NCBI GenBank assembly: GCA_030068525.1
Contig: JASJOS010000020.1
Location: forward strand, 105,186-169,185
Source of the DNA: Xanthocytophaga flava
GTDB taxonomy: Bacteria > Bacteroidota > Bacteroidia > Cytophagales > 172606-1
Direction: 5' to 3'
Length of the DNA stretch: 64,000 nt
The position numbers were made by a program, and so were the translations under genes. The notes beneath the pieces are model-generated. The model saw only the letters and a list, made by a program, of their open reading frames with translations. It made no database searches and was not told where the DNA came from. Positions 8,118-18,163 of this stretch are shown in pieces. The number at the start of each line of letters is the position of its first letter. Position 1 is the stretch's first letter.

Positions 8118-9224
8118 ATGCCTTTTGAAGACTATACTCCTCAGGACTTCGTAGAGAATGAGTTCTTTTGTCAGTGGGTTTTACATCCTACTGAAGATAC
8201 ATCTGCTTTTTGGGAAATGTTCCTGAGCTTACATCCTGAGAAATATCAGGATATTCTGAAGGCTAAAGCATTAATTCTGGCAATGAAGGAAACGCCTGCT
8301 ATAGTACCTGATGAAGTACAGATTGAACAGATGTGGCAAAATGTAGTAACACGTACAATAGCAAAATCAGAAAAGGAGGACTTTGAGAGTGACTCGATTT
8401 CACGTTCATTGTGGCGAACCTATCTAGGCTGGGTGGCGGCATCTTTAGTGATAGTAGTGGGTGGAATATGGCTATACAATAAGCCCATATTGTTTCATTC
8501 TAACACAATTACCTATCAGCATCTGATAGAGTATCAACCAGAAAAACTTTCTGAAACCAGAAATATTTCTTCTGACAGTCTACAGATATCCTTACCAGAT
8601 GGTAGTTCTGTCATCCTTACCAAAGGTAGTCGATTAAGTTATCCTCCTTCTTTTGGTAATATCCGCAATGTATATCTGGAAGGAGAGGGCTTTTTTGAAG
8701 TAAAAAGAGACACAGCAAGACCATTTGTGGTATATGCAGGACAGGTGATAACCAAAGTAGTGGGTACCAGCTTTTGGGTGAAAGCACACGATGAAAAGTC
8801 AGATATCGAGGTAGATGTACGAACGGGTTGTGTGGCTGTAGCTGTAGCGAATTTTGTAAATGAACCTTTGTCAGAAATAAAACCTCAGTTTCTGTTAAGT
8901 GCAAATCAGCGTGCTTCTTACTCGCAGCTTGACAAAAGACTAGAACGTTCACTAGTCAATAATCCTTTGCCTGTAATCAGACCAAAAATTGTAAGTGAAA
9001 TTGTATATATGAATAAGCCAGTAGTCGAACTATTCGAAGAACTGGAGAAAACATACAATGTGGATCTTGTATTTGATGCTGAGACCTTAAAAAGCTGTCG
9101 TATCAATACCAGTTTCTCCAATGAGACCTTTTTTGAACGTCTTGATATTATCTGTAGAGTATTGAATACTAGCTATCAGATCGTGGAAACACAGATTATT
9201 GTGAAAAGTAAAGAGTGTGATTAA
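8118..9224 (+). CDS. FecR family anti-sigma factor
   Basis: This 368-residue inner-membrane regulator has a cytoplasmic N-terminus (1-100), one membrane segment at about 102-120 (GWVAASLVIVVGGIWLY), a periplasmic FecR domain at about 145-250 (LPDGSSVILTKGSRLSYPPS, GEGFFEVKRD) and a DUF4974 domain at about 300-367 that meets the receptor's N-terminal domain. It should hold the upstream sigma factor inactive until the SusC-like receptor is engaged. Gene order sigma/FecR/SusC/SusD supports this role directly. Confidence 0.92.
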   Translation: MPFEDYTPQDFVENEFFCQWVLHPTEDTSAFWEMFLSLHPEKYQDILKAKALILAMKETPAIVPDEVQIEQMWQNVVTRTIAKSEKEDFESDSISRSLWRTYLGWVAASLVIVVGGIWLYNKPILFHSNTITYQHLIEYQPEKLSETRNISSDSLQISLPDGSSVILTKGSRLSYPPSFGNIRNVYLEGEGFFEVKRDTARPFVVYAGQVITKVVGTSFWVKAHDEKSDIEVDVRTGCVAVAVANFVNEPLSEIKPQFLLSANQRASYSQLDKRLERSLVNNPLPVIRPKIVSEIVYMNKPVVELFEELEKTYNVDLVFDAETLKSCRINTSFSNETFFERLDIICRVLNTSYQIVETQIIVKSKECD

Positions 9225-9290
9225 CGGAAAAGCTTCTTCTGGCCTCAATCAAATAACCTAAATAAAATCACTTTAAAAGCCACTTACACT

Positions 9291-9400
9291 ATGAAACAAC
9301 TACCACCTTAATACAGAATGACAAGAGCCGATGAGGGTCGAGACTCATCAGCTCCAAAAATTCTATCCTTTCTAACCGGTTCGCCAAAACCAGAAAGGAT
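9291..9400 (+). promoter_or_regulatory. Possible structured leader with a six-codon ORF ahead of susC
   Basis: The 224 bases between fecR and susC contain a mini-ORF at 9291-9311 (ATG to TAA, encoding MKQLPP). A hairpin follows at 9325-9354, with arms GAGC-C-GATGAG and CTCATC-A-GCTC. A second has arms ATCCTTTCT (9365-9373) and AGAAAGGAT (9392-9400). The susC start lies 49 bases beyond. Such an arrangement could allow translation-dependent control; this is inferred. Confidence 0.35.
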
Positions 9401-9448
9401 GGTTTTGCCCTAACTAATCCTAATCAGTTCAACAAAACGCACAAATGT

Positions 9449-12400
9449 ATGCATTTTTCTTTACATCCATCCTTACTGTGGATAATTATGCGCATCACAG
9501 TAATACAACTACTTATTGCCATATGTTTTGCCAGCATAGCGTCAGCAACAGATAGCAAAGCTCAATCGGTACTTGAACAGAAAGTTTCTATTCATGTAGA
9601 AAATCAGACTGTCGAAAGTGTACTTGCCAGGATCGAGAAGCAGGCAAATGTACGATTCTCGTATCAGACAAATGTATTTGCCAGCCGTGAACGTATTACA
9701 CTTTCAGTTACAGACGAACAACTGTCCACGTTGTTAAACAAAATCCTGTTACCATTACAGGTATATTATGAAGCCATCAATGACAAACGCATCATATTAC
9801 ATAAACAACCTTCTGGATCGTCTCTGATTGAGCAGTCGAGCAATATGCTTGCTGAAGCTGTCCATGTAGTATCTGGGAAGGTTACAGATGAAAATAATGC
9901 AGGAATACCTGGTGTAAGTGTAAGTATAAAAGGCACTACTGTAGGTACTTCCACAGATAAAGATGGAAACTACACATTATCTGCTCCAGATGGCAGTGGA
10001 ACTTTGGTGTTTTCATTTATTGGATATGCAACGGAAGAGATTGCTATTGGTAATCGTACATCTGTAAATATAACGTTGGTACCAGATATCAAAGCCTTGA
10101 ATGAAGTAGTAGTAGTAGGCTATGGTACCCAGAAGAAAATTGATGTAACAGGTGCAGTAGCCAATGTAAGCGGAGAGGAATTGCTAAAAGCTCCTGTTAA
10201 TAATGCATTGCAGGGCTTACAGGGAAAAGTAGCCGGAGTAAATATCTTTCTTAATTCCGGATCTCCTACTGGTAGCCCAAGAGTAGTAATTCGTGGTGCT
10301 GGATCTATCAACTCTACATTGAGTCCTTTGTATGTAGTGGATGGCGTAGTAATGGAAGATATTCGGTTTTTGAATCCTAACGATATTGAAAGTATTGATG
10401 TATTGAAAGATGCTTCCTCTGCTGCTATTTATGGGGCTAGAGGTGCCAATGGCGTTATTCTGGTTACGACCAAGCGGGGAACGAAAAAAGAAGGAATTAG
10501 TGTCGGATATGATGGCTATATCAGCATAGGACAACTACGTAAAAAGATGGATCTGCTGAATGCCAAAGAATGGATGGAAGTAGTAAAGACTGGTATGGAG
10601 CATACATCCAAGTATCGTCCGGGACAAACTGCAACTTTTACAGCCAACGATCCACGTTTGTTTGATGCTAGTGGTAATCCGCTGTATGATACAGACTGGC
10701 AAAAAGAAGCTACTCGTACAGCTGTATCTTACAACCACCAGATTTCCATCCAGCAGGGAGGACAAAATTCTTCTTTTGGGGCATTCTTGAATTATTCCCG
10801 AATGGAAGGGATTATGCTGAACAGTTGGCTAAACCGCTTGAATGGAAAGATTGCTTTTGATGCAAATCCTAAAAAGTGGTTATCCATTGGAATGAACGTC
10901 TTAGCAAACTATACAGTTGAAAATGAGGCAGAAGAAGGTGGTGGGCATCAAATGCCACGTCGTACTATGATTGAGATGCCTCCGATTTTTCCCGTAAAAT
11001 TCCCTGACGGTACCTGGAGCAATAGCTCAATGGTGACAGATGATTATCGTCTGGAAGGCATGGCAAATCCTGTGCATGTACTTGAAACACAGGAGAGAGG
11101 AAGAAAACGTACACAGTTATTTGGTAACCTGTTTACCACCTTTCACATTTTGCCAGGTTTAGATCTGCGTACTCAGTTTGGATTTGATAAACATAACCGG
11201 AATTTTCAGGAGTACTATCCAACTGATCTGTTAAATATTTCTTCTCCACTGGGTCGGGCTTATCTGGAAACTCAGCAGGTAAACTACTGGCAGGAAGAAA
11301 CTTATCTGACATACAACAAAACATTGGCAGAAGTACACAGAGTCAATGCTATGTTAGGTTTGAGCTGGCAGGAACGCACTTATCAGCAAAATTCAATACA
11401 GGCGGAAGGATTTTCTGATAACTTCTTTAAATATAACCGTATTCAGGCTGCTAGCAAGCCGGGGGCTCCTAATTCTGATTTTGATAAGTGGGCTATGAAC
11501 TCCTACTTCGTTCGTGCAGGTTATACTTACGCAGATAAATATCTTGTAACATTGACAGGTCGTGTGGATGGTTCCTCCCGGTTTGGTGCCAATAACAAAT
11601 ATGGTTTCTTCCCATCTCTGGGTGTGGGTTGGGTGCTATCAAATGAGCCATTTCTACAAGGCCTTTCTTCTATTGATGAGTTAAAGTTACGTTCCAGCAT
11701 TGGCGTAACAGGTAATACAGAGATTCCTTCATACGGTTCCCTGGCAACTGTTGCCTCTGGTACTGTACTTATAAACGGAAATCGTGCCTCCGATAGTTAT
11801 GTAACACGTTTGGCAAACCCTAATCTGAAATGGGAACGTACCCGTACCTTTGATGTGGGAGTAAACTTGTCTATGTTCAAAAGTCGGTTGTCTGTTGAAT
11901 TGGACTACTACCACAAGTTGACTACAGATCTGTTGTTAGACAGACCAGTTCCTCATACTACTGGTTTCCAGACTGTAAGGGATAACATCGGATCAGTATC
12001 CAATAGAGGTTTTGAAGTATTGTTAACTGGTGCAATCGTAAGAGGTGGCAAGTTTTCATGGCAGAGTTCATTAAACTTTAACTACAATAAAAACCGGATT
12101 GAAAAACTAGGTGAGAATAATGAAGATATAGAATCCGGGCCTTATTGGGTTTCTGGTAGTCAGACTATTCTGCGTGTAGGTGAATCTTTAAGTTCTTTCT
12201 GGGGATATGAGAGATTAGGAACCTGGAGTACTGCTGAAGCAGATGAAGCTGCTGAACGTGGTTACTTGCCTGGTGAAGCTAAACGCTCTGTAGCTAAAAA
12301 GATCTTAGGCAAAGGTTTACCTGACTGGACTGGTAGCTTTATCAATAACTTTACCTATGGTAATTTCGATCTATCTGTAAACCTGCAGTTTGTATATGGT

Positions 12401-12832
12401 GTGGATATCCTTCAGCAATTCTATCACTCTACAGAAGACCGTTCAGGTATTGCCAACGGCCTACGTTCAATTCTGACTAAAGGATGGACTCCTGAGCGTC
12501 AAAACACAATGGTACAGGAAATCCGTAACCAGGCTTATGCAGGGCAAAATAGTGAAATTGATAGCCACTGGCTGGCAGACGGTTCTTATCTGCGGGTGAA
12601 TGCCATTACAGCCGGTTATAATTTTAGCAGTGATCTGCTTACGCGTTTACATCTGAAAACACTACGTGTATATGCAAGTGTGCAGAATGCTTTTGTATTT
12701 CATTCCAAAGATTTTCAGGGATACGATCCGGAAGCTACCTCATGGAGCGATCAGCAGTGGGGACAGAATATGGTATTCTTCCAATATCCTAAGCCGCGGA
12801 CATTTACACTGGGTGTAAATGTGAAATTCTAA
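9449..12832 (+). CDS. SusC/RagA family TonB-dependent outer-membrane receptor with STN domain
   Basis: This 1127-residue receptor has a signal peptide (about 1-38), an STN signalling domain (about 45-105, QTVESVLARIEKQANVRFSY), a carboxypeptidase-like regulatory domain (about 140-225), a TonB plug (about 230-340, starting near VVVGYGTQKK) and a long beta-barrel ending ...GVNVKF. The STN domain fits signalling to the FecR protein encoded just upstream. It should import an oligosaccharide, peptide or similar ligand together with the SusD partner 21 bases downstream. An ATG 13 codons further in (9488) is an alternative start. The ligand is unknown because no degradative enzyme gene is linked. 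Confidence 0.95.
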   Translation: MHFSLHPSLLWIIMRITVIQLLIAICFASIASATDSKAQSVLEQKVSIHVENQTVESVLARIEKQANVRFSYQTNVFASRERITLSVTDEQLSTLLNKILLPLQVYYEAINDKRIILHKQPSGSSLIEQSSNMLAEAVHVVSGKVTDENNAGIPGVSVSIKGTTVGTSTDKDGNYTLSAPDGSGTLVFSFIGYATEEIAIGNRTSVNITLVPDIKALNEVVVVGYGTQKKIDVTGAVANVSGEELLKAPVNNALQGLQGKVAGVNIFLNSGSPTGSPRVVIRGAGSINSTLSPLYVVDGVVMEDIRFLNPNDIESIDVLKDASSAAIYGARGANGVILVTTKRGTKKEGISVGYDGYISIGQLRKKMDLLNAKEWMEVVKTGMEHTSKYRPGQTATFTANDPRLFDASGNPLYDTDWQKEATRTAVSYNHQISIQQGGQNSSFGAFLNYSRMEGIMLNSWLNRLNGKIAFDANPKKWLSIGMNVLANYTVENEAEEGGGHQMPRRTMIEMPPIFPVKFPDGTWSNSSMVTDDYRLEGMANPVHVLETQERGRKRTQLFGNLFTTFHILPGLDLRTQFGFDKHNRNFQEYYPTDLLNISSPLGRAYLETQQVNYWQEETYLTYNKTLAEVHRVNAMLGLSWQERTYQQNSIQAEGFSDNFFKYNRIQAASKPGAPNSDFDKWAMNSYFVRAGYTYADKYLVTLTGRVDGSSRFGANNKYGFFPSLGVGWVLSNEPFLQGLSSIDELKLRSSIGVTGNTEIPSYGSLATVASGTVLINGNRASDSYVTRLANPNLKWERTRTFDVGVNLSMFKSRLSVELDYYHKLTTDLLLDRPVPHTTGFQTVRDNIGSVSNRGFEVLLTGAIVRGGKFSWQSSLNFNYNKNRIEKLGENNEDIESGPYWVSGSQTILRVGESLSSFWGYERLGTWSTAEADEAAERGYLPGEAKRSVAKKILGKGLPDWTGSFINNFTYGNFDLSVNLQFVYGVDILQQFYHSTEDRSGIANGLRSILTKGWTPERQNTMVQEIRNQAYAGQNSEIDSHWLADGSYLRVNAITAGYNFSSDLLTRLHLKTLRVYASVQNAFVFHSKDFQGYDPEATSWSDQQWGQNMVFFQYPKPRTFTLGVNVKF

Positions 12833-12853
12833 TCCACCTAAACGGACATCAAT

Positions 12854-14434
12854 ATGAAAAAAATACATATAGTAATTGCATTAACAGCTTTTCTTTCATT
12901 CTCGTGTGATAGCTTTCTGGAAGAAAGGCCCCTTGATGAACTAAGTTCCCAACAAAACTTTAAAGAGCCAAGTCATGCTTATAATGCAGTAAACTCGCTT
13001 TACCGGAATGGTGCCCCTCAATTGTTTGATGGTTCTCATTACGGTGGTGCGGAAGCGATGATAGGGAACTATATGTCAGGTTTTTTTGACAATGAATACA
13101 AAGGCCAGGAAATACATGTACAGCATACCCAACAATTAACCCTGAACGGAAATAACCTTTCCAGTTATCTCGGGGGCATCTGGGATGATTTATATTCTGG
13201 TATCTCAAGAGCCAATAATGCAATTAAATACATTCCTACTACTCCTGGTTTAGCAGAAGCTGAAGCGAAGAAATTGTTAGGAGAAGCCAGATTTTTCCGG
13301 GCTTATGCTTACTTCTACCTGGTTCGGATGTTTGGTGGAGTTCCTTTGGTGACAGAACCTTATGAATCTTTGGAAAACCTGTATATAAATCGGGCTTCTG
13401 TAGCAGATGTATATGCCTTGATTGAAGAGGATTTAAAATTTGCTGTAAACGAGGCAGGACTTGCTACTACGTCAATGGTTACAAATGGAAAACGTGTTAC
13501 GAAAGGAGCTGCTGCAACATTACTAGCAGATGTTTACTTGAATATGAGTGGATTTCCTTTACAAGCTAACCGGTATGCAGATGCGGCTGCAATGGCTAAA
13601 AGCGTTATCGAAAGTGGAACATATAGTTTGGAACAACATGAAATGTCAGGTGGTAATGTGGTAATGGAGAATAGTGCCTATAACAAACTGCGTAAAAGTG
13701 ATGCTTCTGCTACTGAATATGTATTCTTTCATGAGTATGCTGTAGGCATTGCTGAAACGATCTATCCTGTATGGAGCTATACTACTTCTAAACCATCAAC
13801 TGTTAAGTATGCCATTACTAATGGTGCATATGCGCCCAGAAACCAGTTTTTATGGGGATATGATGCTGCTAATGACCTCAGAGCACAGGAAAAGCAATAC
13901 TATCATTCTTCTATTGTCGTAAATGGTGAGACCAAAACATTTCCTCCTACTCCTTACTTCTGGCATGATGATCAGGCATTGTTTGAGACTGCTAGTTCTG
14001 GAAAAGATATTGAAATGTATGGATATGCAGATGTGCTTTTAATTGCAGCTGAAGCTATTGCGAAATCAGAAGGTGTAACAGCAGAAGCTGCAGAGTATCT
14101 TACTCAGGTTAGAAGCAGAGCTTACTGGAAATCCAATGCCGCAACAATTAAAAGCGGATTACAAGGTCTGTCCGCAAATGATTTTGTGGAAGAAGTATGG
14201 AAAGAACGTTATCGTGAACTGGTGTTTGAATTCAAATTGTGGTTTGATATGATACGTACACGTAAATACCCTGAAACAACGCAGAACGGAAATGGAGAAA
14301 TTACATTTGTAGATTTGATAGGCCATACCAATACATGGGGTAAAACTTTTGAAGAAAAACATCTTCTTTTTCCTATATCTGAATTGGAAAGACAACGAAA
14401 CAAAAATCTAGGGGAACAGAATCCAGGTTATTAA
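12854..14434 (+). CDS. RagB/SusD family nutrient-binding outer-membrane lipoprotein
   Basis: This 526-residue protein begins with a lipoprotein signal ending LSFSC and the typical next residues (DSFLEERPLDELS). SusD-like segments include LGEARFFRAYAYFYLVRMFG (TPR-like helices) and, near the C-terminus, VWKERYRELVFEFKLWFDMI and FPISELERQRN. It forms the surface lid of the SusC channel encoded immediately upstream. The gene closes the sigma/FecR/SusC/SusD unit and is followed by a terminator. Confidence 0.95.
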   Translation: MKKIHIVIALTAFLSFSCDSFLEERPLDELSSQQNFKEPSHAYNAVNSLYRNGAPQLFDGSHYGGAEAMIGNYMSGFFDNEYKGQEIHVQHTQQLTLNGNNLSSYLGGIWDDLYSGISRANNAIKYIPTTPGLAEAEAKKLLGEARFFRAYAYFYLVRMFGGVPLVTEPYESLENLYINRASVADVYALIEEDLKFAVNEAGLATTSMVTNGKRVTKGAAATLLADVYLNMSGFPLQANRYADAAAMAKSVIESGTYSLEQHEMSGGNVVMENSAYNKLRKSDASATEYVFFHEYAVGIAETIYPVWSYTTSKPSTVKYAITNGAYAPRNQFLWGYDAANDLRAQEKQYYHSSIVVNGETKTFPPTPYFWHDDQALFETASSGKDIEMYGYADVLLIAAEAIAKSEGVTAEAAEYLTQVRSRAYWKSNAATIKSGLQGLSANDFVEEVWKERYRELVFEFKLWFDMIRTRKYPETTQNGNGEITFVDLIGHTNTWGKTFEEKHLLFPISELERQRNKNLGEQNPGY

Positions 14435-14470
14435 CAAAATATAATAATTGTGTTGATTCTCATAAAAAAG

Positions 14471-14497
14471 CTGGCATTACTTAATGCCAGTTTTTTT
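14471..14497 (+). terminator. Rho-independent terminator after susD
   Basis: CTGGCATTA (14471-14479) pairs with TAATGCCAG (14482-14490), and seven T residues follow. The susD-like gene ends 36 bases upstream, and the converging NmrA gene ends just beyond. Confidence 0.8.
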
Positions 14498-14516
14498 ATT
14501 GTCTTTGGTGAATGCA

Positions 14517-15413
14517 CTAATAACTATTTGAATTATAAACAATAGCAAATTCTTTCGCAAAGTCTGTAAATTTTCGTTTGCCAAACACAAGAGGCTTGTT
14601 GGCCTGGTAATGCGAAAACAAACGTCCTTCTCTAATAGCCACCCCAAGTTCTGCAAATTTGGATGCCATATGGCTGGAAAATCCGTTCTGTGTCATTGCT
14701 TCCTGCAGTTTTTCATCTGGGAACACAATCCATTGCAGATCAGGCTTATTAACTGCTTCCCCTAGAGCTTCTGCTATTTCTGTTCCTCTCTTTTCATCAC
14801 TTACAACATACTGTTCCTCTTTTCCTGTAAAAGAAAGTTTGTCCAGTGCTTCTGTTGCGACATCGGCAATATCATATGGATGAGTCATAGCTAATAATAA
14901 GGTTCCATCAAAATTATTTCCAATGATATGCATATGTTTTATCATATCTATATTTCCATAAAAGTTGGTATAAAACATCCCTGCCCGTAGATGCAACACA
15001 TTGGTGGATGACAGCTGATTCAGTTGTTCTTCTTCATAAAAGAACGTTCCGGACGGGCCATTGCTATCTGGATTATGTGCTCCAATACTGCTCAGGTTTA
15101 CTACATAAGAAACTTCGGCTGAGCGAATCGCCTGAGCATAGGTCTCACCAATTTCTGTTACAAATTTTTGATAATCATGAGTATGATAATTAGGAGGAAC
15201 CATTGTATATACCGCATCTGTTCCCGAAAATGTCTGAATGAGGAAATCAGCATCTTCTATTGAACCAATAGCTGCAGTAGCACCGATTTCTTCAATAGCT
15301 TTAACTCGGGATGAATCATGGCTTATAACAGTAACTATATGTCCTTTTTGGATTAATAGCTCTGTGAGTCTGCGGCTTACATTGCCTAATGACCCTGTAA
15401 TAACGATCTTCAT
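14517..15413 (-). CDS. NmrA-like NAD(P)-binding oxidoreductase
   Basis: This 298-residue atypical short-chain dehydrogenase has an N-terminal Rossmann motif GSLGNVSRRL (GxxGxxx pattern), followed by VTVISHDSSRVKAIEE. It resembles NmrA/QOR2-like NAD(P)H-binding proteins that reduce quinones or sense redox cofactors. The canonical SDR YxxxK pair is not obvious. It is divergent from an HxlR regulator, a very common pairing in which HxlR controls the reductase in response to electrophiles or quinones. Confidence 0.87.
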   Translation of the reverse strand: MKIVITGSLGNVSRRLTELLIQKGHIVTVISHDSSRVKAIEEIGATAAIGSIEDADFLIQTFSGTDAVYTMVPPNYHTHDYQKFVTEIGETYAQAIRSAEVSYVVNLSSIGAHNPDSNGPSGTFFYEEEQLNQLSSTNVLHLRAGMFYTNFYGNIDMIKHMHIIGNNFDGTLLLAMTHPYDIADVATEALDKLSFTGKEEQYVVSDEKRGTEIAEALGEAVNKPDLQWIVFPDEKLQEAMTQNGFSSHMASKFAELGVAIREGRLFSHYQANKPLVFGKRKFTDFAKEFAIVYNSNSY

Positions 15414-15451
15414 GTTTTTATAGTATTTGTTGGATTGTATACCAGCAAAAG

Positions 15452-15485
15452 TATTTTTGTACTTACTTTTCTACAAGTACTTACC
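15452..15485 (+). promoter_or_regulatory. HxlR promoter and candidate operator
   Basis: TATTTTTG at 15452-15459 matches the Bacteroidota -7 consensus TAnnTTTG, with TTTG at 15426-15429 as a possible -33 element 22 bases upstream. Directly behind it, GTACTT (15459-15464) and AAGTAC (15475-15480) form an inverted repeat, and GTACTTAC/AAGTACTTAC also form a direct repeat. The site lies between divergent genes, so one operator could control both. Confidence 0.55.
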
Positions 15486-15500
15486 CTAAAGTATGTAGCC

Positions 15501-15899
15501 ATGACAAAAGTGAAAGAAGCTTCAACTATCCAGGAAAATAAGAAGATTGCTTACGCGGAATGTCCCATAACCTATGTGATGGAAAAAATAGGAGGATATT
15601 GGAAACCTATTATTCTATTTCAGCTTCTTACAGGTAATAAGAGATATAGCGAATTAAGGAAAGGTATTCCTGCTATCACAGAAAAAGTGCTGATTCAGCA
15701 TTTGAAGCAACTAGAGTCTGATAATCTCATACATAGACATTCTAAGCCTGTTGTCCCTCCTCAGGTTACCTATAGCCTTACTGATTCTGGTATAGCGTTG
15801 CGACCTGTTTTATATGCAATGGCAATCTGGGCAGTGGATGACAGCAAAGAAAATGCGGATACTTTTTCCCGAAAGCTGGAAGATTTTCCTGCGTCATAG
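15501..15899 (+). CDS. HxlR family helix-turn-helix transcriptional regulator
   Basis: This 132-residue winged-helix regulator has the family hallmarks CPITYVMEKIGGYWKPIILF and RYSELRKGIPAITEKVLIQH. The Cys near the start of the domain is the residue that senses quinones or electrophiles in YodB-type members; here it is Cys19 of the chosen start. ATG 15501 is preferred because the frame upstream (to a TTG at 15435) covers the promoter and operator-like DNA. It probably represses the divergent NmrA-like gene and itself. Confidence 0.9.
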   Translation: MTKVKEASTIQENKKIAYAECPITYVMEKIGGYWKPIILFQLLTGNKRYSELRKGIPAITEKVLIQHLKQLESDNLIHRHSKPVVPPQVTYSLTDSGIALRPVLYAMAIWAVDDSKENADTFSRKLEDFPAS

Positions 15900-16057
15900 G
15901 TAGCTACTTGTAAAAACAGAGAGGTTAAGTTGAATATGCTCTTTTTTTAACCAGTTGCTATACAGGTATTTATGCTGAATAAATGAGGCATGAATTTTTG
16001 AATAAAAAGTATATGACAATTAGTAAATAACTTCTATCATCTTATTTTTTATCAATA

Positions 16058-17083
16058 ATGAAGCTTCAGAAATCTTCTTTACTTAAGCTGGCAATAGGTG
16101 CAGGCATCTTGTGGGCTGCAAAATCATGGATTCGGATGCGTCGATCTTTCGATGTGGAAGGCAAAGTAATTGTGATTACAGGCGGGACTCGTGGCTTGGG
16201 TTTATCTATTGCCAGAGAGTTAGCTTCTCAGAAAGCGAAACTGGCTATTTGCTCTCGAAATATAGAGCAATTGAAAGATGCAGAAGAAGAATTAAAAGAC
16301 TATGGTATAGATGTGCTTGCTCTGCGTTGTGATATTACCAAACAAAGAGATGTAGAAGAAATGATGGAGCAGGTTTATGATTATTTTGGACAAATAGATG
16401 TATTGATTAATAATGCCGGAATAATAGAAGTAGGACCCTTAGACAATCAGGCAAAATCTGATTATGAAGAAGCTATACGAACACATCTATATGCTTCTAT
16501 CTATACAGTATATTCCGCATTACCTTATATGAGGCAAACAGGTAGAGGACGCATTGTAAATATTTCCTCCATAGGAGGGAAAGTAGGTGTTCCACATCTG
16601 GCACCTTATTCTGCTAGTAAGTTTGCATTGGCAGGCTTTTCTAAAACTTTACGAGCAGAATTATTACGTGAAGGCATTATTGTAACAACTGTATATCCAG
16701 GACTGATGCGTACAGGTAGTCCAAGAAATGTTACTGTAAAGGGACAACATCAGAAAGAATATGCATGGTTTAAGACAAGTGCCTCTCTGCCACTTCTGAC
16801 AGCTAGTGCAGAAAATGCTGCATTACAAATTGTCTCTGCTTTAAAAACTGGACGTGCAGAGCTTGTCATTACATTACCAGCTAAACTGATATCTATATTG
16901 GATGAATTATTTCCTGAATTATCTGCTGACTTTTTTGCTTTGATGAATAGATTTCTTCCTGCCGCTTCTTCTGAAGGCCAACATAGTCTGGGGCGCAAAG
17001 GTTATGAGAGTGAAAGTGCTGCATCGCAGACTGTTTTGTCTCGACCAAGTGATCAGGCAGCTGTCCAGAATAATGAACTTTAG
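16058..17083 (+). CDS. Membrane-anchored short-chain dehydrogenase/reductase
   Basis: This 341-residue classical SDR is preceded by a hydrophobic segment (about 7-22), which suggests membrane attachment. It has the cofactor motif TGGTRGLG (41-48), the NNAG motif (in [12 protein letters not shown]), a catalytic Ser in [10 protein letters not shown] and the YSASK motif near residue 190. A C-terminal extension of about 70 residues is polar and of unknown role. Substrate cannot be assigned. It is converging with an MBL-fold hydrolase gene across a shared terminator. Confidence 0.88.
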   Translation: MKLQKSSLLKLAIGAGILWAAKSWIRMRRSFDVEGKVIVITGGTRGLGLSIARELASQKAKLAICSRNIEQLKDAEEELKDYGIDVLALRCDITKQRDVEEMMEQVYDYFGQIDVLINNAGIIEVGPLDNQAKSDYEEAIRTHLYASIYTVYSALPYMRQTGRGRIVNISSIGGKVGVPHLAPYSASKFALAGFSKTLRAELLREGIIVTTVYPGLMRTGSPRNVTVKGQHQKEYAWFKTSASLPLLTASAENAALQIVSALKTGRAELVITLPAKLISILDELFPELSADFFALMNRFLPAASSEGQHSLGRKGYESESAASQTVLSRPSDQAAVQNNEL

Positions 17084-17111
17084 GTATCTCAGTTACACTG
17101 AACAACATAGC

Positions 17112-17145
17112 AAAGCCTCATAATTTATTAAGTTTATGAGGCTTT
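17112..17145. terminator. Bidirectional terminator between converging genes
   Basis: AAAGCCTCATA (17112-17122) pairs exactly with TATGAGGCTTT (17135-17145). The hairpin lies between the stop codons of the SDR and MBL genes. Confidence 0.75.
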
Positions 17146-17182
17146 GTCTTGTGTTATTGATCTTAAGATATAGATATCTTTC

Positions 17183-18163
17183 TTACAAAATTGATTTTAT
17201 ACCCCGACGATTTCTGGTATGATGCACCCATGCATACGTAGCGATTCCTGCCAGAATAGCCCCTCCAATCATGCCTAATACTTTAGGCACCGGATCTGCA
17301 ACAGGAGGAGGTACAAAATCTACACCTTGTTCACTAAAGCGGGCAGGTTCCTGTACATACCGACCTTTAGCCGGAAGCGCTTCCTGCGAAAAGTTTTCAG
17401 CCAGTTTATGTAAGGCCTTTAGCATAAATGGACCTTGCATAGGTAAGCCATGTCCTGTAGCAACAACACTGGGCTCTAAGCTTGCCAGAGTTTCTACAGA
17501 ACGTCTGGCTGCATCCCAATCTTGGGTGAAATAGGCTGGTGGTCTGTGAATTTCTTGTTTTTTAGTAACTGTCGCAGCCCAAAACGATTCCTGGTTGGTT
17601 GTTACAAAGGCATCTCCAGCAATCAAAACCCGATCTGATTCTCTGAAAAGAGAAATATGTCCTGGGGCATGTCCTGGTGTATGGATAATACGCCATCCTG
17701 GTAATTCTTCCAGTTCTCCATTCGATGGGATCAATCTGACCCGATCTTTTAGATCAATGGGCTTGGTCGGAAACAGGCGGGCTATTTCAGTCATGAGACC
17801 TCCACCCACTGTCGGATCAGGAGGGGGATAACTAGCCTTTCCTGTCAGATAAGGTAATTCAAGAGAATGAGCATACACAGGTACATCCCATTCCTTTACC
17901 AATGCCTCTAATGACCCAGTATGATCAAAATGTCCATGTGTTAATACAATAGCTCTTGGGTGTGCACCTTCCCCAAAACATGTTTCTGCTGCTTTCTTTA
18001 TGCGTTTGGCATTTCCGGGCAAACCTGCGTCAACTAGTACCCAGTTGTCTTTGGTACCAATCATATAGGCATTAACGATAAGAATAGGTATTCCTACAAC
18101 TCCTGGTGCCACAGGTTTGAGAGTTCCCCAGTGTGGCGGTTTAACTAGAGTGTTTGTTTCCAT
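17183..18163 (-). CDS. MBL-fold metallo-hydrolase with C-terminal membrane segment
   Basis: This 326-residue protein has the metallo-beta-lactamase fold zinc motif HGHFDH (76-81), DAG in the preceding strand, and the later GDAF and GHGLPM segments. It resembles glyoxalase II-like or lactonase-like hydrolases. Unusually it ends with a hydrophobic stretch (VLGMIGGAILAGIATYAWVH) followed by basic residues, which predicts a tail anchor with the enzyme held at the membrane. Substrate is unknown. It converges with the SDR gene. Confidence 0.87.
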   Translation of the reverse strand: METNTLVKPPHWGTLKPVAPGVVGIPILIVNAYMIGTKDNWVLVDAGLPGNAKRIKKAAETCFGEGAHPRAIVLTHGHFDHTGSLEALVKEWDVPVYAHSLELPYLTGKASYPPPDPTVGGGLMTEIARLFPTKPIDLKDRVRLIPSNGELEELPGWRIIHTPGHAPGHISLFRESDRVLIAGDAFVTTNQESFWAATVTKKQEIHRPPAYFTQDWDAARRSVETLASLEPSVVATGHGLPMQGPFMLKALHKLAENFSQEALPAKGRYVQEPARFSEQGVDFVPPPVADPVPKVLGMIGGAILAGIATYAWVHHTRNRRGIKSIL

